Assembly (NCBI GenBank): GCA_011109175.1
Contig: RDEW01000009.1
Location: 67,735-131,734 of the forward strand
Length of the DNA stretch: 64,000 bases
Source: Dicyema japonicum
Lineage: Eukaryota > Dicyemida > Rhombozoa > Dicyemidae
Direction of reading: 5' to 3'
Below are positions 10,961-23,877 of this stretch, piece by piece. The notes under the pieces are model-generated. The model saw nothing but the letters and a program-made list of their open reading frames with translations, had not been told where the DNA came from and did no database searches. The position numbers were made by a program, and so were the translations under genes. Every line of letters begins with the position of its first letter. The first letter of the stretch is position 1.

Positions 10961-13815
10961 ATTATTAAAGCACTTTCACGAAAGCCATAATGATTATGCC
11001 CCGCATGTGCAACACTCAAAGAAACAATATTTATAGTTAGTCTTTTCCATCTTCCTTGCTGATGTAAGAACACATACACTTGTTGTAGATACCAGTGGTT
11101 GATATTCTACGTGGCCACTCCATTCCGAGTAAGCTTCTTAGTTGCCTTCTATGGAACGAATCCAGTTTCAATAGTTCGTTGAAGGAACTTTCCCCATGTC
11201 CCAGCGTTATACAGTAGGATCGGTTTCACAAACGCGTTGTAAAGCCTGCATCTGATGTCAATTCCAAGTCCTTTGGCCCTTAGCCATCCTTTCTTCAGTT
11301 TAGCCATTGCCGCATTTGCCAGTGTTTTCCTCCTTAGTACATCTTCAGCGTCTCCTAGTAGAGAGCCGAGCTTATTAGTACGTCTCCATCTTTCTTGAGT
11401 AATATCGTCTTCTCTTTTGATTTCCGTAATTTCAGTTTTGTTAACATTTACGCTGAGAAACCATTTCTCAAGCTCCGCAGGTGCATTTTCTAGCAGGTGT
11501 TGGAGTGCGGTCACATCCCGTGATACAAAATCCACATCATCCGCATAAGATGTCTCTTCTATGTCTCCTATATAGCATTTACGGAGGTCGCGGAGTGCAG
11601 ATTCAAGGTATATGGTGAATAGTAAAGGGGAGAGGGAATCACCCTGGGGTGTCCCAATCGTTGTTTTGAAACTGCGGGAAGTTGCTCCTTCTGTCCTCAC
11701 AGATAGTCTTGTGTTCGCAAGTAGTAGTCTGATTATCCTAACCGACGATTCATCCAATATTTGCTCAAGCACATTCATCAGTTTCTGTCTGTTTATTGAG
11801 TCGAAAGCTCTGGAGAGATCTATTCCCAACACGGTTGTTGCGCTCTTGAATCTTTGGTGCGTTGCGCAGCGCCATCTGTGGCTCCATACAATGTCTGCCG
11901 TAGACCTCCCTTCTCGGAACCCACTTTGACTTGCTGGTAGGTATAGATTCGCCATACCCTTTATCCGGCTTAGTGCAATGTTTGCCAGCACCTTGCGTAT
12001 CGAATTCAGAAGTATTATCGGGCGGAGATTTTCTACTGGTCCTTTTGATTTGTTCGGTTTTTGTATGGGTATTAATAATCCATTTCCAAGTCCTAGATCG
12101 GTATTAGTTTCAAAGACGTCATTTAGGGTTTTTGCAATTGTGTCGCTAAGTTTTTTTGGCCCATATTTTAGGAGCTCAGGGCTTATGTTGTCCGGCCCAG
12201 CACTCTTGTTGTTCTTCAGTTTATTTATCGCTAATTCCACCTCTTCCACTGTGATTGGGATTTTTAGCGCCTTTGCTTTTCCTTGGAAAGGGGGAAAGTC
12301 ATTATTTTCTTTATTCAACAGTGTTTCGAAGTGTCGTGCAATCAATTCTGCTTTTTCTTTCGGGTTACCCACGAATTTTCCATCTTTGTCTTTGATGTGA
12401 AGGATGTTTTGTCCTTTCTTTGTCCGCAGCAGCCGCAAAGCCGCATACATCCTTGAATTGTCTTTTACATTCCACATCTTTTAATAGGGATGTAATAATT
12501 TCCCGTGAATGTTTTCTGTTCATCTTTTTGATTTTCCACTTTAGTTCCCTTTGTTGGATATTAAGCTCTTTTTTTTACTCTCGTCTGACGTGTTTGCCGC
12601 TTTTAGTCGTAGCTCTCTGCAATGCTTTGCCATATTTGGCACGTTCGGGTGGTGATCCAATTTTAGGGCGTGATGATTTCGGACTCCAAGGCATATTTTG
12701 GCCGACTTGGAGATTGCCTGTTTTGTTTGATCCCACAGAGTTCGTACTGATGATTCCGGTGCGGTTTTCACCATAAGAGTCTCGATTTGTTCGTGATATT
12801 TAGCTCTACAAGTTGGCTCTAACCACAATTTTTCTGTCTGAAAGTATATATTGGGTCTTTGTCTCGCCTTCTTCGCGTTTTCAATGTATTTTTTCCCAGT
12901 CAGGTGCTTTTTTACACAAAGTTTTGCAATGACGATCCTGTGGTCGCTGTCGGTTGTTGTTCCCTGGTAGGAACGTGCATCATTTATCAGGTGTTTATCA
13001 GACTTTCGGCAGATAATGTAGTCGATTTGATTATATATATTCACGGTCTCTCCGACAGAGTTTTTTCTTTGTCCGTGCCACGTCGTCTTGTGGCAAGCTG
13101 AGTGCGTAAAGGCCGTGTTGCACAGGAAAAGGCTATTTCGCCTCGCAGAAGTTTACCAGAGAGGCTCCAGATGCATTTCTCCTTCCGCGCCCGTGTCTTC
13201 CAATAGAGGATTCTTCGGGCCCCATTCGCATTCCGGCCTTTGCATTCATATCTCCCGCAACAAAGACAAGAGACGAGGAAGCATTGTTAGAGTATGTGCT
13301 TGATAGTTCTGAGTAGAATTCCTCGAGTTCACTGGGGTTCTTGATTACTCGTCCACAGTGTGGTGCATAGACATTTATGACGGTTAGTAGACTCTTGGAC
13401 GGGCATAGTTCATTTAGTTTGACTTGTAGGACACATATTCGGTCGTTGACTCTCCAAAGCGATATAATTTTTTGAGGTAATCCACGTGTAGGGCAAATCT
13501 TATGCCGTAGTGCTTGCATTCAGTTGGGAAGAGAATCAGTCGGTAGTTGTTCCATGTCTCATCGCGTCCATTTTCGATTTTCGTCTCTTGTAGGCAGCCA
13601 ATAGATATTTTGTATTTCTCAAGATCGTCACAAAGTACTTTCCTTGTCCAATCTTTCGATATTCCACGTACGTTGAACGTCATTAGCCTGAGTTCTCGAT
13701 TGTATGATGAGTGTTTTTCAGACATTTTTCTTAACCGTTGTACAGAGAAGAAACGAGGCACGTCACCACCTCACCAACAAACGTTTAATGTTGGAAAACG
13801 TTTAATGTTGGAATA
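10961..13815 (-). mobile_element. AP-endonuclease LINE, near full-length copy (family L-A)
   Basis: This is a minus-strand non-LTR retrotransposon of about 2.85 kb. Its 5' end near 13770-13800 shares TTGGTGAGGTGRTG.CGTGCC with a second copy ending near 22290. Its 3' end (10961-11015 read on the minus strand) has CACATGCGGGGC, ATTATGGCTTTCGT and AAAGTGCTTTAATAATAA. The same tail closes L-A pieces at 58216-58275 and 52306-52355. The body encodes endonuclease, reverse transcriptase and a C-terminal region. Flanking target duplications are not obvious. RTE/CR1-like is my best guess for the clade. Confidence 0.85.
11149..13761 (-). pseudogene. L-A polyprotein: AP endonuclease plus reverse transcriptase (several frameshifts)
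   Basis: Reading down the minus strand, 13761-13414 has the endonuclease start (LRLMTFNVRGIS, then CLQETKIENG). 13519-13133 has INVYAPHCG and FVAGDMNAK. 13044-12541 has NQIDYII and the SDHR catalytic site. The reverse transcriptase fills 12477-11149: motif A GIDLSRAFDS, motif B GTPQGDSLSPLLF, motif C SYADDVDF, then LLYNAGTWG. At least three frameshifts break it: near 13450, within a run of eight A residues near 12583-12590, and near 12470. The last two offset each other. A further shift near 11170 lets LDSFHRRQLR continue past the stop. In such elements the endonuclease nicks the target and the reverse transcriptase primes on it. This copy cannot make one continuous protein. Confidence 0.85.
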
Positions 13816-15099
13816 AACGTAACCACGTGATTATAACGAATCAGGTGACTTGATCAAATTAAAACATCGTCGCGAGTGTGGTAGAGACATTATACGCAGC
13901 AGAAAATGCTGATGAAGAAACAAAGGACTCCGGACCAATTAACGTTCCAGGTTGTTGTTTTTTGAGTCAATTCGAAGAATAAGCGGAAAATCTTTCCATT
14001 TTCTCAAGAAACTAAAATGTCTGGTTACATTCAAAAACCAGACCCAATGGCTTTTCCATTTGATCTCCGTTGCCATCATGTGAGGAAACACTACGGCATT
14101 TATTTCGGAGGGGAGTAATTGACTAATTATTGATTAAATGATTGTTTAATACAAACAGGGAAAATTCAAGGACATTTTAACCACACGATAAACGGTTTGA
14201 CAGTTAGAATTAACAAATTTACATATCCGACCCGAAGATTTTGAGGTTTTCCCCAAAAATGAGGGTCTTCTCAGTCTTCTCAGAAGCAGAGCCTGGGTTA
14301 GTTGCTGTCATAAAAAGGTTGGAGGAAAAAAGACTGTCTACACAAATGGCAGACAATTAAGTCGCCTCAACTCCCCGAACAATATATCCGTTGATTACGA
14401 CTTCTTGACTTGTTCCAGTACTACTCCAATAGGAAATAGCTTGAAGACTTTTCGCGTCAACTATTTTTCTACATCTACAGCAATATCGTCCAAACATCCA
14501 TTTCAGGACGTGCGGAAACCCCAATCCTCATCCGATAGTGTAGCAAGTGAAGTACATGGTAATGCTCTGAGCCAGGCACACTAAACTATGCTGTTCAAGC
14601 TCAGGTTTTATTTCGTGTATGATCTTTGAGCATAAAAGCTTGCTTTATTCAGTTGTTTATTAGCGTTCTTTGGGAATCCCACACTCAGTTGCGTCCAAAC
14701 TTCCCAAGCCATGCATGCACTGGTTCAGTGTCCGATCCGTTAATGTAGCGTAGGATCTGGCATATGGACTACTGGAAGCATATATCGAAAATAGAAAGCT
14801 GGAGAGGGCGCGGTCTAGTGATGAGCGTATTCCGATTCCTCCGTAGCAAAGCGGTATTTTGCATTGGATCCATCCAGTTTTATGAAAAAAATGTTGAGTG
14901 TTTTTTCACGTCAGTCCTCAGCATCGAATTAAACCCCCAAATCTGTCTACTTAGTTAAAGATTGATGAGAGCACATAGCTTTCTTCCCATGAGGATGGAA
15001 TGAGTGACGTAATGGGGAGACATAGGGAGCCCAAAGTTATGAACAAAAGGATTGTCGGAGACAAGTAGGATCCGAGTTTCAATCTAGTGAAAATTATAA
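13816..15099. other. unassigned stretch
   Basis: Only short frames without motifs. I can support nothing here. Confidence 0.4.
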
Positions 15100-15640
15100 T
15101 TTTGGTTTAAATCCAAAATGAAACCCGCTTGAAATCAGTCTTCGAGTTAGATGTCAGAAATTAATTGAGTCTTCTTGAGGAAGCAAGTTGACAAAAATGT
15201 TTTTTCCGTAATTTTTATCGAGAAATACTTATAATTTAATTAATTTATTTTTTTTAAATAGAATATAATTTATAAAAATATTAATTATGTGAATTTAAAT
15301 AAGATTAAGTGGGATTATTTGTACGATCTTGTGTTGTTTACCGAATTGCATCAAATTAACTGCATTATCTGCCGATGGTGTTGTCCTCGTAACAGAGGAT
15401 GTTAAAGTCGGCATACATCAATCGTTCATGTACCCATATGAACGTACATTTCCCAATATTACTAACTTTATATGCATGATCTCACTGGGCATTAGTCAGA
15501 TATCCATTTGAAATGAGGAGCATCAGACGCATATACTTGGGTTTCTCATGTCTACCACAAATCGGAAGACTCTGCTTTAAGAATTATCGGTAATCTACGC
15601 AGACTGATTTACATAGTAATGTTAAACTCTGAAGTGATTA
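15100..15640. repeat. dispersed repeat Y, copy 2
   Basis: Partner of 5440-6050. The core includes a 60-codon plus-strand frame (15329-15511) with LSADGVVLVTEDVKVG that is only partly open in the other copy. I do not recognise the protein and treat the segment as a duplicated unit rather than a proven gene. Confidence 0.55.
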
Positions 15641-17440
15641 GGAGTATTAAACGTTCGCCAACGGTGAGGTTTCCATAGCTCCTAGGAATGACCAACAAAC
15701 GTGGCAATGTTTATTGTCTTTAACCGTTTGAGTATAATTTGTTACTAATTTATTTGTTCCACTACCAATAACTATAGTAATGTTAAATTAATTTGTAATT
15801 TTTATTAAAAACCCTTGATTTTTACAAGATGCTTTATATTTGAAATTCTTTTAGTAACAGGTACTCTAATGTCTTCTCTTGCAAATAATTAAATTTCCCT
15901 GCGACCCTCAAACTCTAATTTCATTTGTTTTTGATCGATAGTCGATTCAGGATTAAAATTATTCTGAACAAACTAATGATGACAACTGGTTTAGTAAAAT
16001 TCAGTCAAGTCTTGAAATTAAATTTATTTCATGTTTTCTAACATCTTTTCTGTTTTTTATTGATCTGCTCCACTGTAATAGCTATAATCGTCAACAAAGT
16101 TGATAAAACATTTATTTTAAAAAATTAACTAACTGAGTCAATAGAGCGGGTATCATTGATTCTTCTCTCCTTGAGACAGGCCTTCCCACACTTCGGCTCG
16201 TCGCAGCATACCGTTTGGAACGTCATGAATCGATTTTTTTTCATTAATCAGACTTTAGATCAACCATCATCCTTCAATAGCATGTCTTTTCAGGTTAGTC
16301 CCAATATTGATATTAGTCTCCCGTGAGCCGTCCGCTATGACCGACATGGTAGATAAAATACTAAATCTGTGCTTCTCTGTGTATGTTCCTGTTTGTGGCA
16401 TTCGATTTTCAGGCAAAGACAATTTTCAATACGTGTGCCTAGAACCATGTAAAAATGATCTTTATGGCATAAATGGCAAGTAAGTACGGACGAGAGACTG
16501 GTGACCGACTTAAAGGAGGTTGAAATTTCGATAGAAAATAAAATCCTGAACATTTGGGTTTATTTATGTATTGAAAGAGTTATAGACAAAATGATGTTGT
16601 CTATATTGGAAATCAAAGCAGATGATATTTCTGACCCCCTGGCGGCAAGTTCTGACTTCGACTTCAATGTCTGCTGGATCACTGTTCCTAGCTGATTGCT
16701 GTAGTGGAACGCCTCAGGAGCACGGGATTGGTTAGTTTGTTTTTACTGCTGGTCTGGCTATAATTTTTTTCATTCAACTAAAATATGAAAATCACTATCC
16801 CAGAGACTCTTTGAGTCTCCAATGACTAAAGAAACCCTTTGGATTTCTGCATTTAGTTAAAGCAGTACTAGAAAATTAGCATGACCTTCGTTTTTTGATG
16901 ATAATTGGCCGCCTTAAAATGAGTAAAGTTTTCACAAAAACTAATCCAATACGAATCCACGTGCGCATAAGCAAATTTCAAGTTATAAACAATTATACCT
17001 GTCAAACCAGTTAGTCTAGTGTTTTGTAGGTCTGAGGGTTGTGGTGACCTATTTCTATTTCACACGACGTCTACTAAGCTTCATGATAAGTGAATTATTA
17101 TTTCTGAGATGTAATTCCCCGAGTTGTCAATTTTTGGACGAACAAAATTCGATCCTGGATCCTACGAGCCTGGACACTTCCTTTGTTTAGAACTTCGGGT
17201 TTCTGATGTCTCTTCAAAAAACATAGACTCAATAGAAAAAGACAATACTTTCATCTATCGGATCAACATACTTAAGTAGAAATTTTACTCGATAGAGGTA
17301 CTTCACTTAAACCTTCGACCAATTGGCCACTCAGGTCACTGGTCCTAAAGTACAATCGAATACTCATCGGCTACATGTTAATCTTATGACAATTGGTTTA
17401 TCTGTCAGCTGACATGAATTTTTTAGGTAAATGTAACTTA
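15641..17440. other. unassigned stretch
   Basis: I see no gene or known repeat. Confidence 0.35.
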
Positions 17441-17580
17441 GGGATCTATCCCCTTTGTAGTTTCTTAGTCAATATCTACGCTTATCAGGGATCTATCCAC
17501 TTTGTGGCTGCATAATAAATGCCCACCGTTTATCAAGGATCTATCCTCTTTATGGCTTCTTAGTAAATGTCAGTTAAATT
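17441..17580. repeat. three degenerate direct repeats of about 48 bp
   Basis: The block GGATCTATCC.CTTT.T.G followed by TTCTTAGT or a close variant recurs at about 17441, 17488 and 17536. The copies are diverged and non-coding. Confidence 0.6.
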
Positions 17581-18011
17581 TTGTATGAAAATGACCTCAA
17601 TCAGCCATTTTCTCCTCGGTTGTCCCTTCTCCTTTTCACTATAAATGATCCGCTGACACTTTGCAGGGAAAGGGATTTGGATTCTACAACCCAGAAGTTC
17701 CAGCTGATACGGGGTAGGAAACAAACTAACCTCCTAAGGTCCTGTATTTTTTCTTTAAGGGGTTCGATTCTCGCTGATGTTGATCATGTGCGAGTGACTT
17801 ACGAGACCATCTACACGAGAGGTGTCCCAAACCTGGAATTTGCCTCCACGGGAAAAGAGTCCCGTCAGGCCTTTTATTCGTGCTGTAAGTCAAAGCGGAA
17901 GTATCTATAATATTTAATAAATATGCTGATATATTAAAAGATAAAATTAAATATTTGATGATGCAATTACCGGTCGATTATATATATGCCGGTCACGCTA
18001 GTTTGACAAAA
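17581..18011. other. unassigned stretch
   Basis: A 109-codon plus-strand frame (17581-17910) is open but has no recognisable domain. It begins directly at the tandem repeats, so I do not call it a gene. Confidence 0.3.
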
Positions 18012-18254
18012 ATGGATAAAGTTGGCTGATTTATTACTTTGTAGAGTAATTTGAGAAACCCTGCCGAAGGACACTTGCATTTCTTTGAGAAGACATACTT
18101 CGAACTTTCCCCAACCACCTTAAATCCCAACTATCCCGAGAAGGAGAGCAATCCTTATTTGGAAGTCCCCAAGGAGTTGGTCGAAATGTTCACAAACAGG
18201 TCACATTTGATTATCATTTGTAGGTTCTATGCCAACCCTGATTTTAGACTTTAG
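18012..18254 (+). CDS. unidentified small gene, copy 2 (24-nt intron)
   Basis: ATG GAT AAA, then a 24-nt GT...AG intron at 18021-18044 in exactly the position seen at 3666-3689, then SNLRNPAEGHLHFFEKTYF through PKELVEMFTNRSHLI. Compared with copy 1 there are about ten silent codon changes and one replacement (G to A at the residue before EGHLH) up to SHLI. After that an extra T shifts the frame, and this copy ends LIIICRFYANPDFRL then TAG. One copy is therefore broken at the 3' side or the splice point differs. The function is unknown. Confidence 0.55.
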
Positions 18255-20029
18255 GTCTTAACTCTTTTGGGTCGATAAGTCTTTGTTTTGATTACTTTTT
18301 AACCACAATAAAAAATTAGGCCATCTTTGTTTACATTTCAGTCATTATTTTACACTTCAGCGATAACATTTGTTTCTTTCAAATGTCCTTTCTCGACCAC
18401 GTAAATGCGCGACTAAATCTCCCTCAAACGTCGCATTTGCCTAGAAAATTATTTTTCTTAATATGGCGTGACATCGTTCTAGTATTAATTTATGCATGAT
18501 TAATTTTCAATTAATAAATATGCATAAATCGGTTGATTTATTTTTCCATCAGTTCTTCTTTAATTGCGGGTGCAGACTCTGCCCAACAAAAAAGTTGAAA
18601 AGCAGTAGGCTTATTTGGGTCTCTCCTGATCACGTTGGATCGAGCCTTCTTCGTTATTCCTTCGGATTAGGATCTTCAAAGGTGTCGGCATCATGTTCTT
18701 TTTATCCGAAGATCACTTCTCTGTCTTTACAAAAGCCTTTTTTGTGTAGCCGCGAGTTTCTGATCATTAGTCCAATAGATGTAAGCTTCCCATGAGGCAC
18801 ATGCATAGGAATTCCTTAGCTTAATAATTTGACAGTAAAGTTTTAAAAAATATGACTTTCCCCTTCCTACAATAGAAAAATAAAAATTTCTAATAATGAT
18901 GTAATAATTTGATTAATAAAGATTGTCCTTATCACATGTTTGCTTAGTGGTTTTTTGATTTTCCTTCCTAAAATAATCAATGCAACTCCTCGGGATCTTC
19001 GCCCAAAAAGGCCATATCCGAACCTCGGATTTTATCGGATGAACTTGGTTTTTATGATCCCGTATATGAACTGTGTCAGAAATCATGGGAGAGGGTTTTT
19101 ACAAGTTTTCCATCATAGAGTTAGAGAAGAGCCTAATCAACACCTCCTTGCTTGTGCGTTGAGAGTACCAGATATTAGCTCAATGCTTATTCACCCTCGA
19201 TTGTTGGAACTTTTGTGAATAATAAGAGTCTTCTTGTCAGTATTAGCTTCTATTTCGGACTTGACGTTTGCAATCGTCACATGAGTCGTTGCGGGGGGTC
19301 TGATGGACACACAGCTATATTCCTGATATTTAATCAAAAACATTGCCAGAACTATCGCGGCTCGGATTGATGAATATTAGTTAAAAAGAATTAATAATTA
19401 AATTTTTTACAAAAACTACAAATTTTAATTATTGATAATTCTCGGTGTCACATTTGTCAAAATTATTCAAATCTTACTTTCCTCAAACTTCCAAAAATAC
19501 AACAGCCATACTTCAACATTATCAATTTTTTTAAATCTTCATTTTTAAATGTCCTCTGTGAAGCAATTTGTATCGACGAGATTTATGAAAATTATTATGG
19601 GAGTTAAAGATAAATGTGCGACACGCTATCGTATTTGTTGGAGAAACATGGAACCGAGTAAATATGAGCACAATAAATAATTGTTGGAAGTAAATAGACG
19701 AATTTAGAAATAATGCTCACGAAATTTGTCCAAGTATTTAGTCTGATCTTCTGGAGACTCAAATATCAAGTTTAATGCTTGTCTTGAAGCAGCTCGAGTA
19801 TATTATGATTTCAGACTGAACGTCTCCAAGAAATTACGGAAAAATACAATATTGGGCGGAAAATTAGCGATTAATTTTATAATTAATAAAAAAAATGGGT
19901 TTTTTATTTTAAATTGCTATTTAATTTAAAAAAATAAAAAATAGTATATAAAAAATTGATAAATTATCTTACTCTGTATTTGGGGGGCTTTTCCATTGGA
20001 GCGGGGGCTGAACTGTATTATTATTAATG
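18255..20029. other. unassigned stretch
   Basis: Frames at 18496-18795 and 18940-19218 are open for 92-99 codons without recognisable motifs. The segment 18710-18800 resembles 1645-1760. I cannot assign anything further. Confidence 0.35.
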
Positions 20030-22295
20030 AAATGCGGAACGTGGGACTTCTGGAAAGTCTCCAATGCCTCTAGAATCCTTAATACTTAAGAACCGAAGAA
20101 CGTGTTGTTGCGGGTAAAAGGAACCAGTTATACGGCAAAGGCCTAATTAAATGGGTTCAAAGGAGAAACATCGTGCCAAGCTGAATCATCTTTCGGAGTG
20201 ATTCGTCGAAACTTCTTTCTGATCGGATTTTCTACGTTTACCGTCAAAAACTATTTTTGGAATATTTTCGGGAGCACATTGTATATTCACCTCAAAGTGT
20301 TCATATTATCTGATACAAAGTCCAGATCATCTTCACAGATAATCATAGTAATCGTTTTTTATATCTGATCTAAAGTCTCCCAGGGTGGCCTCAAGGTAAT
20401 CAATAAGATCACGGGGGACAGTCCACTTGCAGTAGACCCCACATTATGAGAAAATATCTTGATGTAGTTTTTCCGATTCATGCAGCAAGTTGTGTATTCT
20501 TGAGCAACTGATTTATCATTTTTGCTTCATCTTGTGGAGGAAACTGTTTAATACTTTCAACATGCCTCAGTGGATGGAGTCAAAAACTCGAGTCGTGTCG
20601 ACCTCAAACATTTCAACGCACCTTTTGTATTTTTGACATAAGACAACTTCCCATCTATGTGCCCAGATTACGTCCCCGTCGGTCTTCTTCCCGACATCCG
20701 TTTTGTACAGGGGATAAAAAACGTCCTTTTGGTTTTCCTGACATCGGTAGGAGAATTAACCACCCGCTGACAATATCTAGTTCTGGTCATCTTCAAGAGC
20801 TTTTTCAGTTTGTGTGATAACCTCTGCCAGCTCGAAGGCCCATATTTGAGCCCTTTTACTGTTAAGCTTCTTAATGGTGTTTCTGAGTCACCAATAGAAT
20901 GATATAAGGATGTTTTGAGCATTCGGATTATCTTGGATTTCATTTGTTAAAGATCTAAAAAATAGTCTGTTCCCCCCTAGTTTGTCATACACGGTAATGT
21001 GGTTGTTCTTTTTTTCTGTATTTACTAGTCGGACTGCTTTAAAAATTATCGTTCCGTCCTCATACTTTACAATTTCGGCCATGTTTTGTAAATCATTGAT
21101 TTTTTTAATATTCTTCCACAGAGTGTTCTTGGTTTTTTCTGTTTTGTTTTATTTACTTCGAGTCTCAGTTTGGTCTGTTCAGCAGAAATTGAAACAATCT
21201 TATGTTATTGTGTTTGGTTTCACTTTATGGAAAGTCCCCAAGATAGAGGATGAAGTTTTTTTCACTGCAAGAATAACCTTCTTACATGTGATGTTCGTCG
21301 ACTGATTTTTGTCTGATTTCGACTAATCAGACTATTTTCCTTTCTAAGTTCTTGGTTTTACTTGAGTCTCTTTGACTTGCCTTAAACAAGTTTTTCTGTA
21401 TCAATGATATCTGTGTACCTTGTTCTGTGCATACCAACTGTCCCGTGCAATCTCTTCTAAACAATCCAAGCCACAAATAGTTTATGGTCACTAATGTCTC
21501 AAGATCGTCGTAGGATCTGGCTTCGACAATGTGTTTTTCACATTTTTTCTTATGATGTAATCAATTTGGTGGTAAATTTTGTGAATGTTTCCATTTTTAT
21601 TTTTTCTTGAGCCTTTCCAAGCAGTCTTATGCCTTGCTCGGTGGTCGAAGGCAGTGTTCATTAAGACATAAGCCATGCAGAAGTGGATTAGCGACTCTCT
21701 AGGAGAATTTTGGCAATCTCTCCCATGCGACCCGAGGCAGATCTCTCCGTATTGGGCTCTCCCAGCTATCGCATTCAAATCACCAGCAATAAAGGTTAAA
21801 TTTGACGACGATAAAGTTGTATGTCTCCATAAGGCTGGAATAAATGCGTCCAGTTATTCAAGATTAGAATTGACTCGAGTTCCTGTTGGCGAATATATTT
21901 ATGATTTATTTGATGGGATTTTTTTTATCCCCAAAATATATTTGCATGAAAGACCGCTCCTATTGTTATCGCAAACGGCTCCGATCTTGTGACACGATTG
22001 TATAGGTGGTAGTGGACTGCGAACCCAAGTTCGTAATGCCGACATGTGCTAGGGTGTGATATATAAAAATTGTAGCCATTATAGTGCTTTCCGCGGTCGT
22101 CTTTGTTTCTTTGAGGCAGCAAACTCTGCTATGATGACTCAAGAGATTCCATAAAAGCTGATGCTTTTTGTAATCGAAATTCAGTCTTCTTATATTGAAG
22201 CTTCTAATGAAAACGTGGAAGAAAGTGTAAATCGCGAAGAAGACATATCTGTAGAACAGAGGCACGCCATCACCTCACCAATAAAACAATATATC
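20030..22295 (-). mobile_element. decayed L-A LINE copy
   Basis: The 5' end near 22260-22290 matches the 5' end of the copy at 13815. Going down the minus strand: endonuclease remnants (CCLKETK near 22100), NAIAGRAQYGEICLGSHGRD and YHQIDYII at 21490-21780, a linker/RT start at 20668-21082 (KGLKYGPSSWQRL), then a broken RT motif A (DTTRVFDSIH near 20590) and a decayed motif C (LCEDDLDFVSD near 20330). Every domain is in order but split by many frameshifts and stops, so this is an old, nearly full-length insertion. Confidence 0.75.
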
Positions 22296-22313
22296 ATTGA
22301 TTTTAAATTATTA

Positions 22314-23749
22314 CAGGGTTTTCCTATTTATTTAATAACTTTGTCATAAAATTTAATAACTTTGTCAAAAAATTTAATAACTTCGTCATAAATTTAATAA
22401 CTTTGTCAAAATGTTTAATAATTCGTCAAAATACTTAATAACTTTGTCAAAATGTTTAATAACTTTGTCAAAATGTTTAATAACTTTGTCATAATGTTTA
22501 ATAACTTTGTAAAGATTATTATTTATATTTTTGGGATTATTATTTATATTTTTGGGATCATTATTTATATTTATTGGATCATTATTTATATTTATTGGAT
22601 CATATCGTCAAAAAATACAAAAATACAGGAAGTTTTTGCTTCAACAAAAAATAATTGTGGACGAAAGAAAAAACTTAATTCATCGGACATCTTATTTTTG
22701 ACTAAAAAAAATTGAAGAAGATGCTTCATTTACTCTGAAGAATTTAAAAAATTCTTTATTTGATGTGCAAAGAAAAAATGTCTCTTTATCGACAATAAAT
22801 AGGACGCTAGATACATTTGGATATAGTTTTAAAAAGATTCAATTTGTACCTATGGCGAGAAATTCTACAATAAATATGGAAGAAAGATCTGCCAGAAAAA
22901 TAATTGAAGTTGATAATCAACGGCTTATTTTTATAGACGAAATGGGAGTCAATTGTTTGATGAGATCCAAATTTGGAAAATCTATAAAAGGAGTTACTTC
23001 GAAAAAATGTACTAGAAACACAAGAGAGAAAAATTTCTCTATTTGTGCTGCTATTTCTGTGGACGGCCTTTTACATTACGGAATCAATTCTCTTATCGCG
23101 CGGAGACGTTCATTGATTTTGTAATACAGCTTAATTATAAGCTTGAACATGCAGGGAAAAAAAGTATGGTTATATATTATATTTAAGACATGGTATTGAT
23201 ATGTGACAATGCATCAATTCACAAGAGCGAACAATTAAAAAAATGTTGTATTCGGAACTGGTATCCAATTAATTTTTAACGTGTATAGGGTATGAATTGT
23301 ATTTTTTGCCTCCTTATTCTCCTCCATTTTATCCAAATTAAGAGTTTTTTTCTGTTTGAAAAAATAACATCGAAAAGAAAAAATTGTAGGAACTCTGAGG
23401 AATTAATAATCGCAATACAAAACATCGGAGAAATTCCATCAGATGTGTGAAATAATTTGTTATAGCCACATGCGGAAATATTTAGTTAAAGCATTGGCTA
23501 ATGAAGAATTTTAATTTATAGTTGTTTTTTTCAATTAATTATAAAAATTGGTTTCTTTTAATTTGACCTTTGACAAAGTTATTAAACATTTTGACAGAGT
23601 TATTAAGTATTTTGACGAATTATTAAACATTTTGACAAAATTATTAAATTTTATGACAAAGTTATTAAATTTTATGACAAAGTTATTAAATTTTTTGACA
23701 AAGTTATTAAATTTTATGACAAAGTTATTAAATAAATAGGAAAACCCTG
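22314..23749 (+). mobile_element. Tc1/mariner-type transposon, copy 1, with iterated terminal repeats
   Basis: The ends are CAGGGTTTTCCTATTTATT and its inverse, flanked by TA on each side (22312-22313 and 23750-23751). TA is the target duplication of the Tc1/mariner/IS630 group. Each terminal inverted repeat is built from a 20-21 bp unit (TTTAATAACTTTGTC plus A/T spacer) repeated about eight to ten times. A second 21-bp unit (ATTTATATTTTTGGGATT) is repeated about five times at 22516-22605. The element lies just beyond the 5' end of the L-A copy, and a second copy in opposite orientation is at 31533-32855. Confidence 0.9.
22608..23515 (+). pseudogene. Tc1/mariner transposase remnant, copy 1
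   Basis: The frame starts inside the helix-turn-helix/linker region (NCGRKKKLNSSDILF), so the DNA-binding N-terminus present in copy 2 is deleted. It continues through LSTINRTLDTFGYSF into the DDE core. FIDEMGV carries the first aspartate, and ICDNASIHK near 23200 (another frame) carries the second. FLPPYSPPFYP near 23310-23335 precedes the third acidic residue, but a stop replaces the residues just before EFFSVW. The C-terminus HMRKYLVKALANEEF is readable up to 23515. Several stops and a small duplication between the second and third acidic residues make it inactive. Confidence 0.85.
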
Positions 23750-23877
23750 TATAAAATGTCGCAAATGTACTCAATGTGGATCAAAAAAATTAAATAAAAT
23801 TATAACTTTATTATTTATTAAAAATATTTTTGGAAATAAATAAATTTAAACACACTTCTAATCTGTCATGTTTTAAA

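Noticed and set aside
11612-12776. Three plus-strand frames of 105-140 codons
   Set aside because: They are antisense shadows of the L-A reverse transcriptase on the minus strand.
22314-22605. Regular short repeats that could suggest a CRISPR-like array
   Set aside because: The units are contiguous without unique spacers, mirrored at the other end of a TA-flanked transposon, and the genome is eukaryotic.
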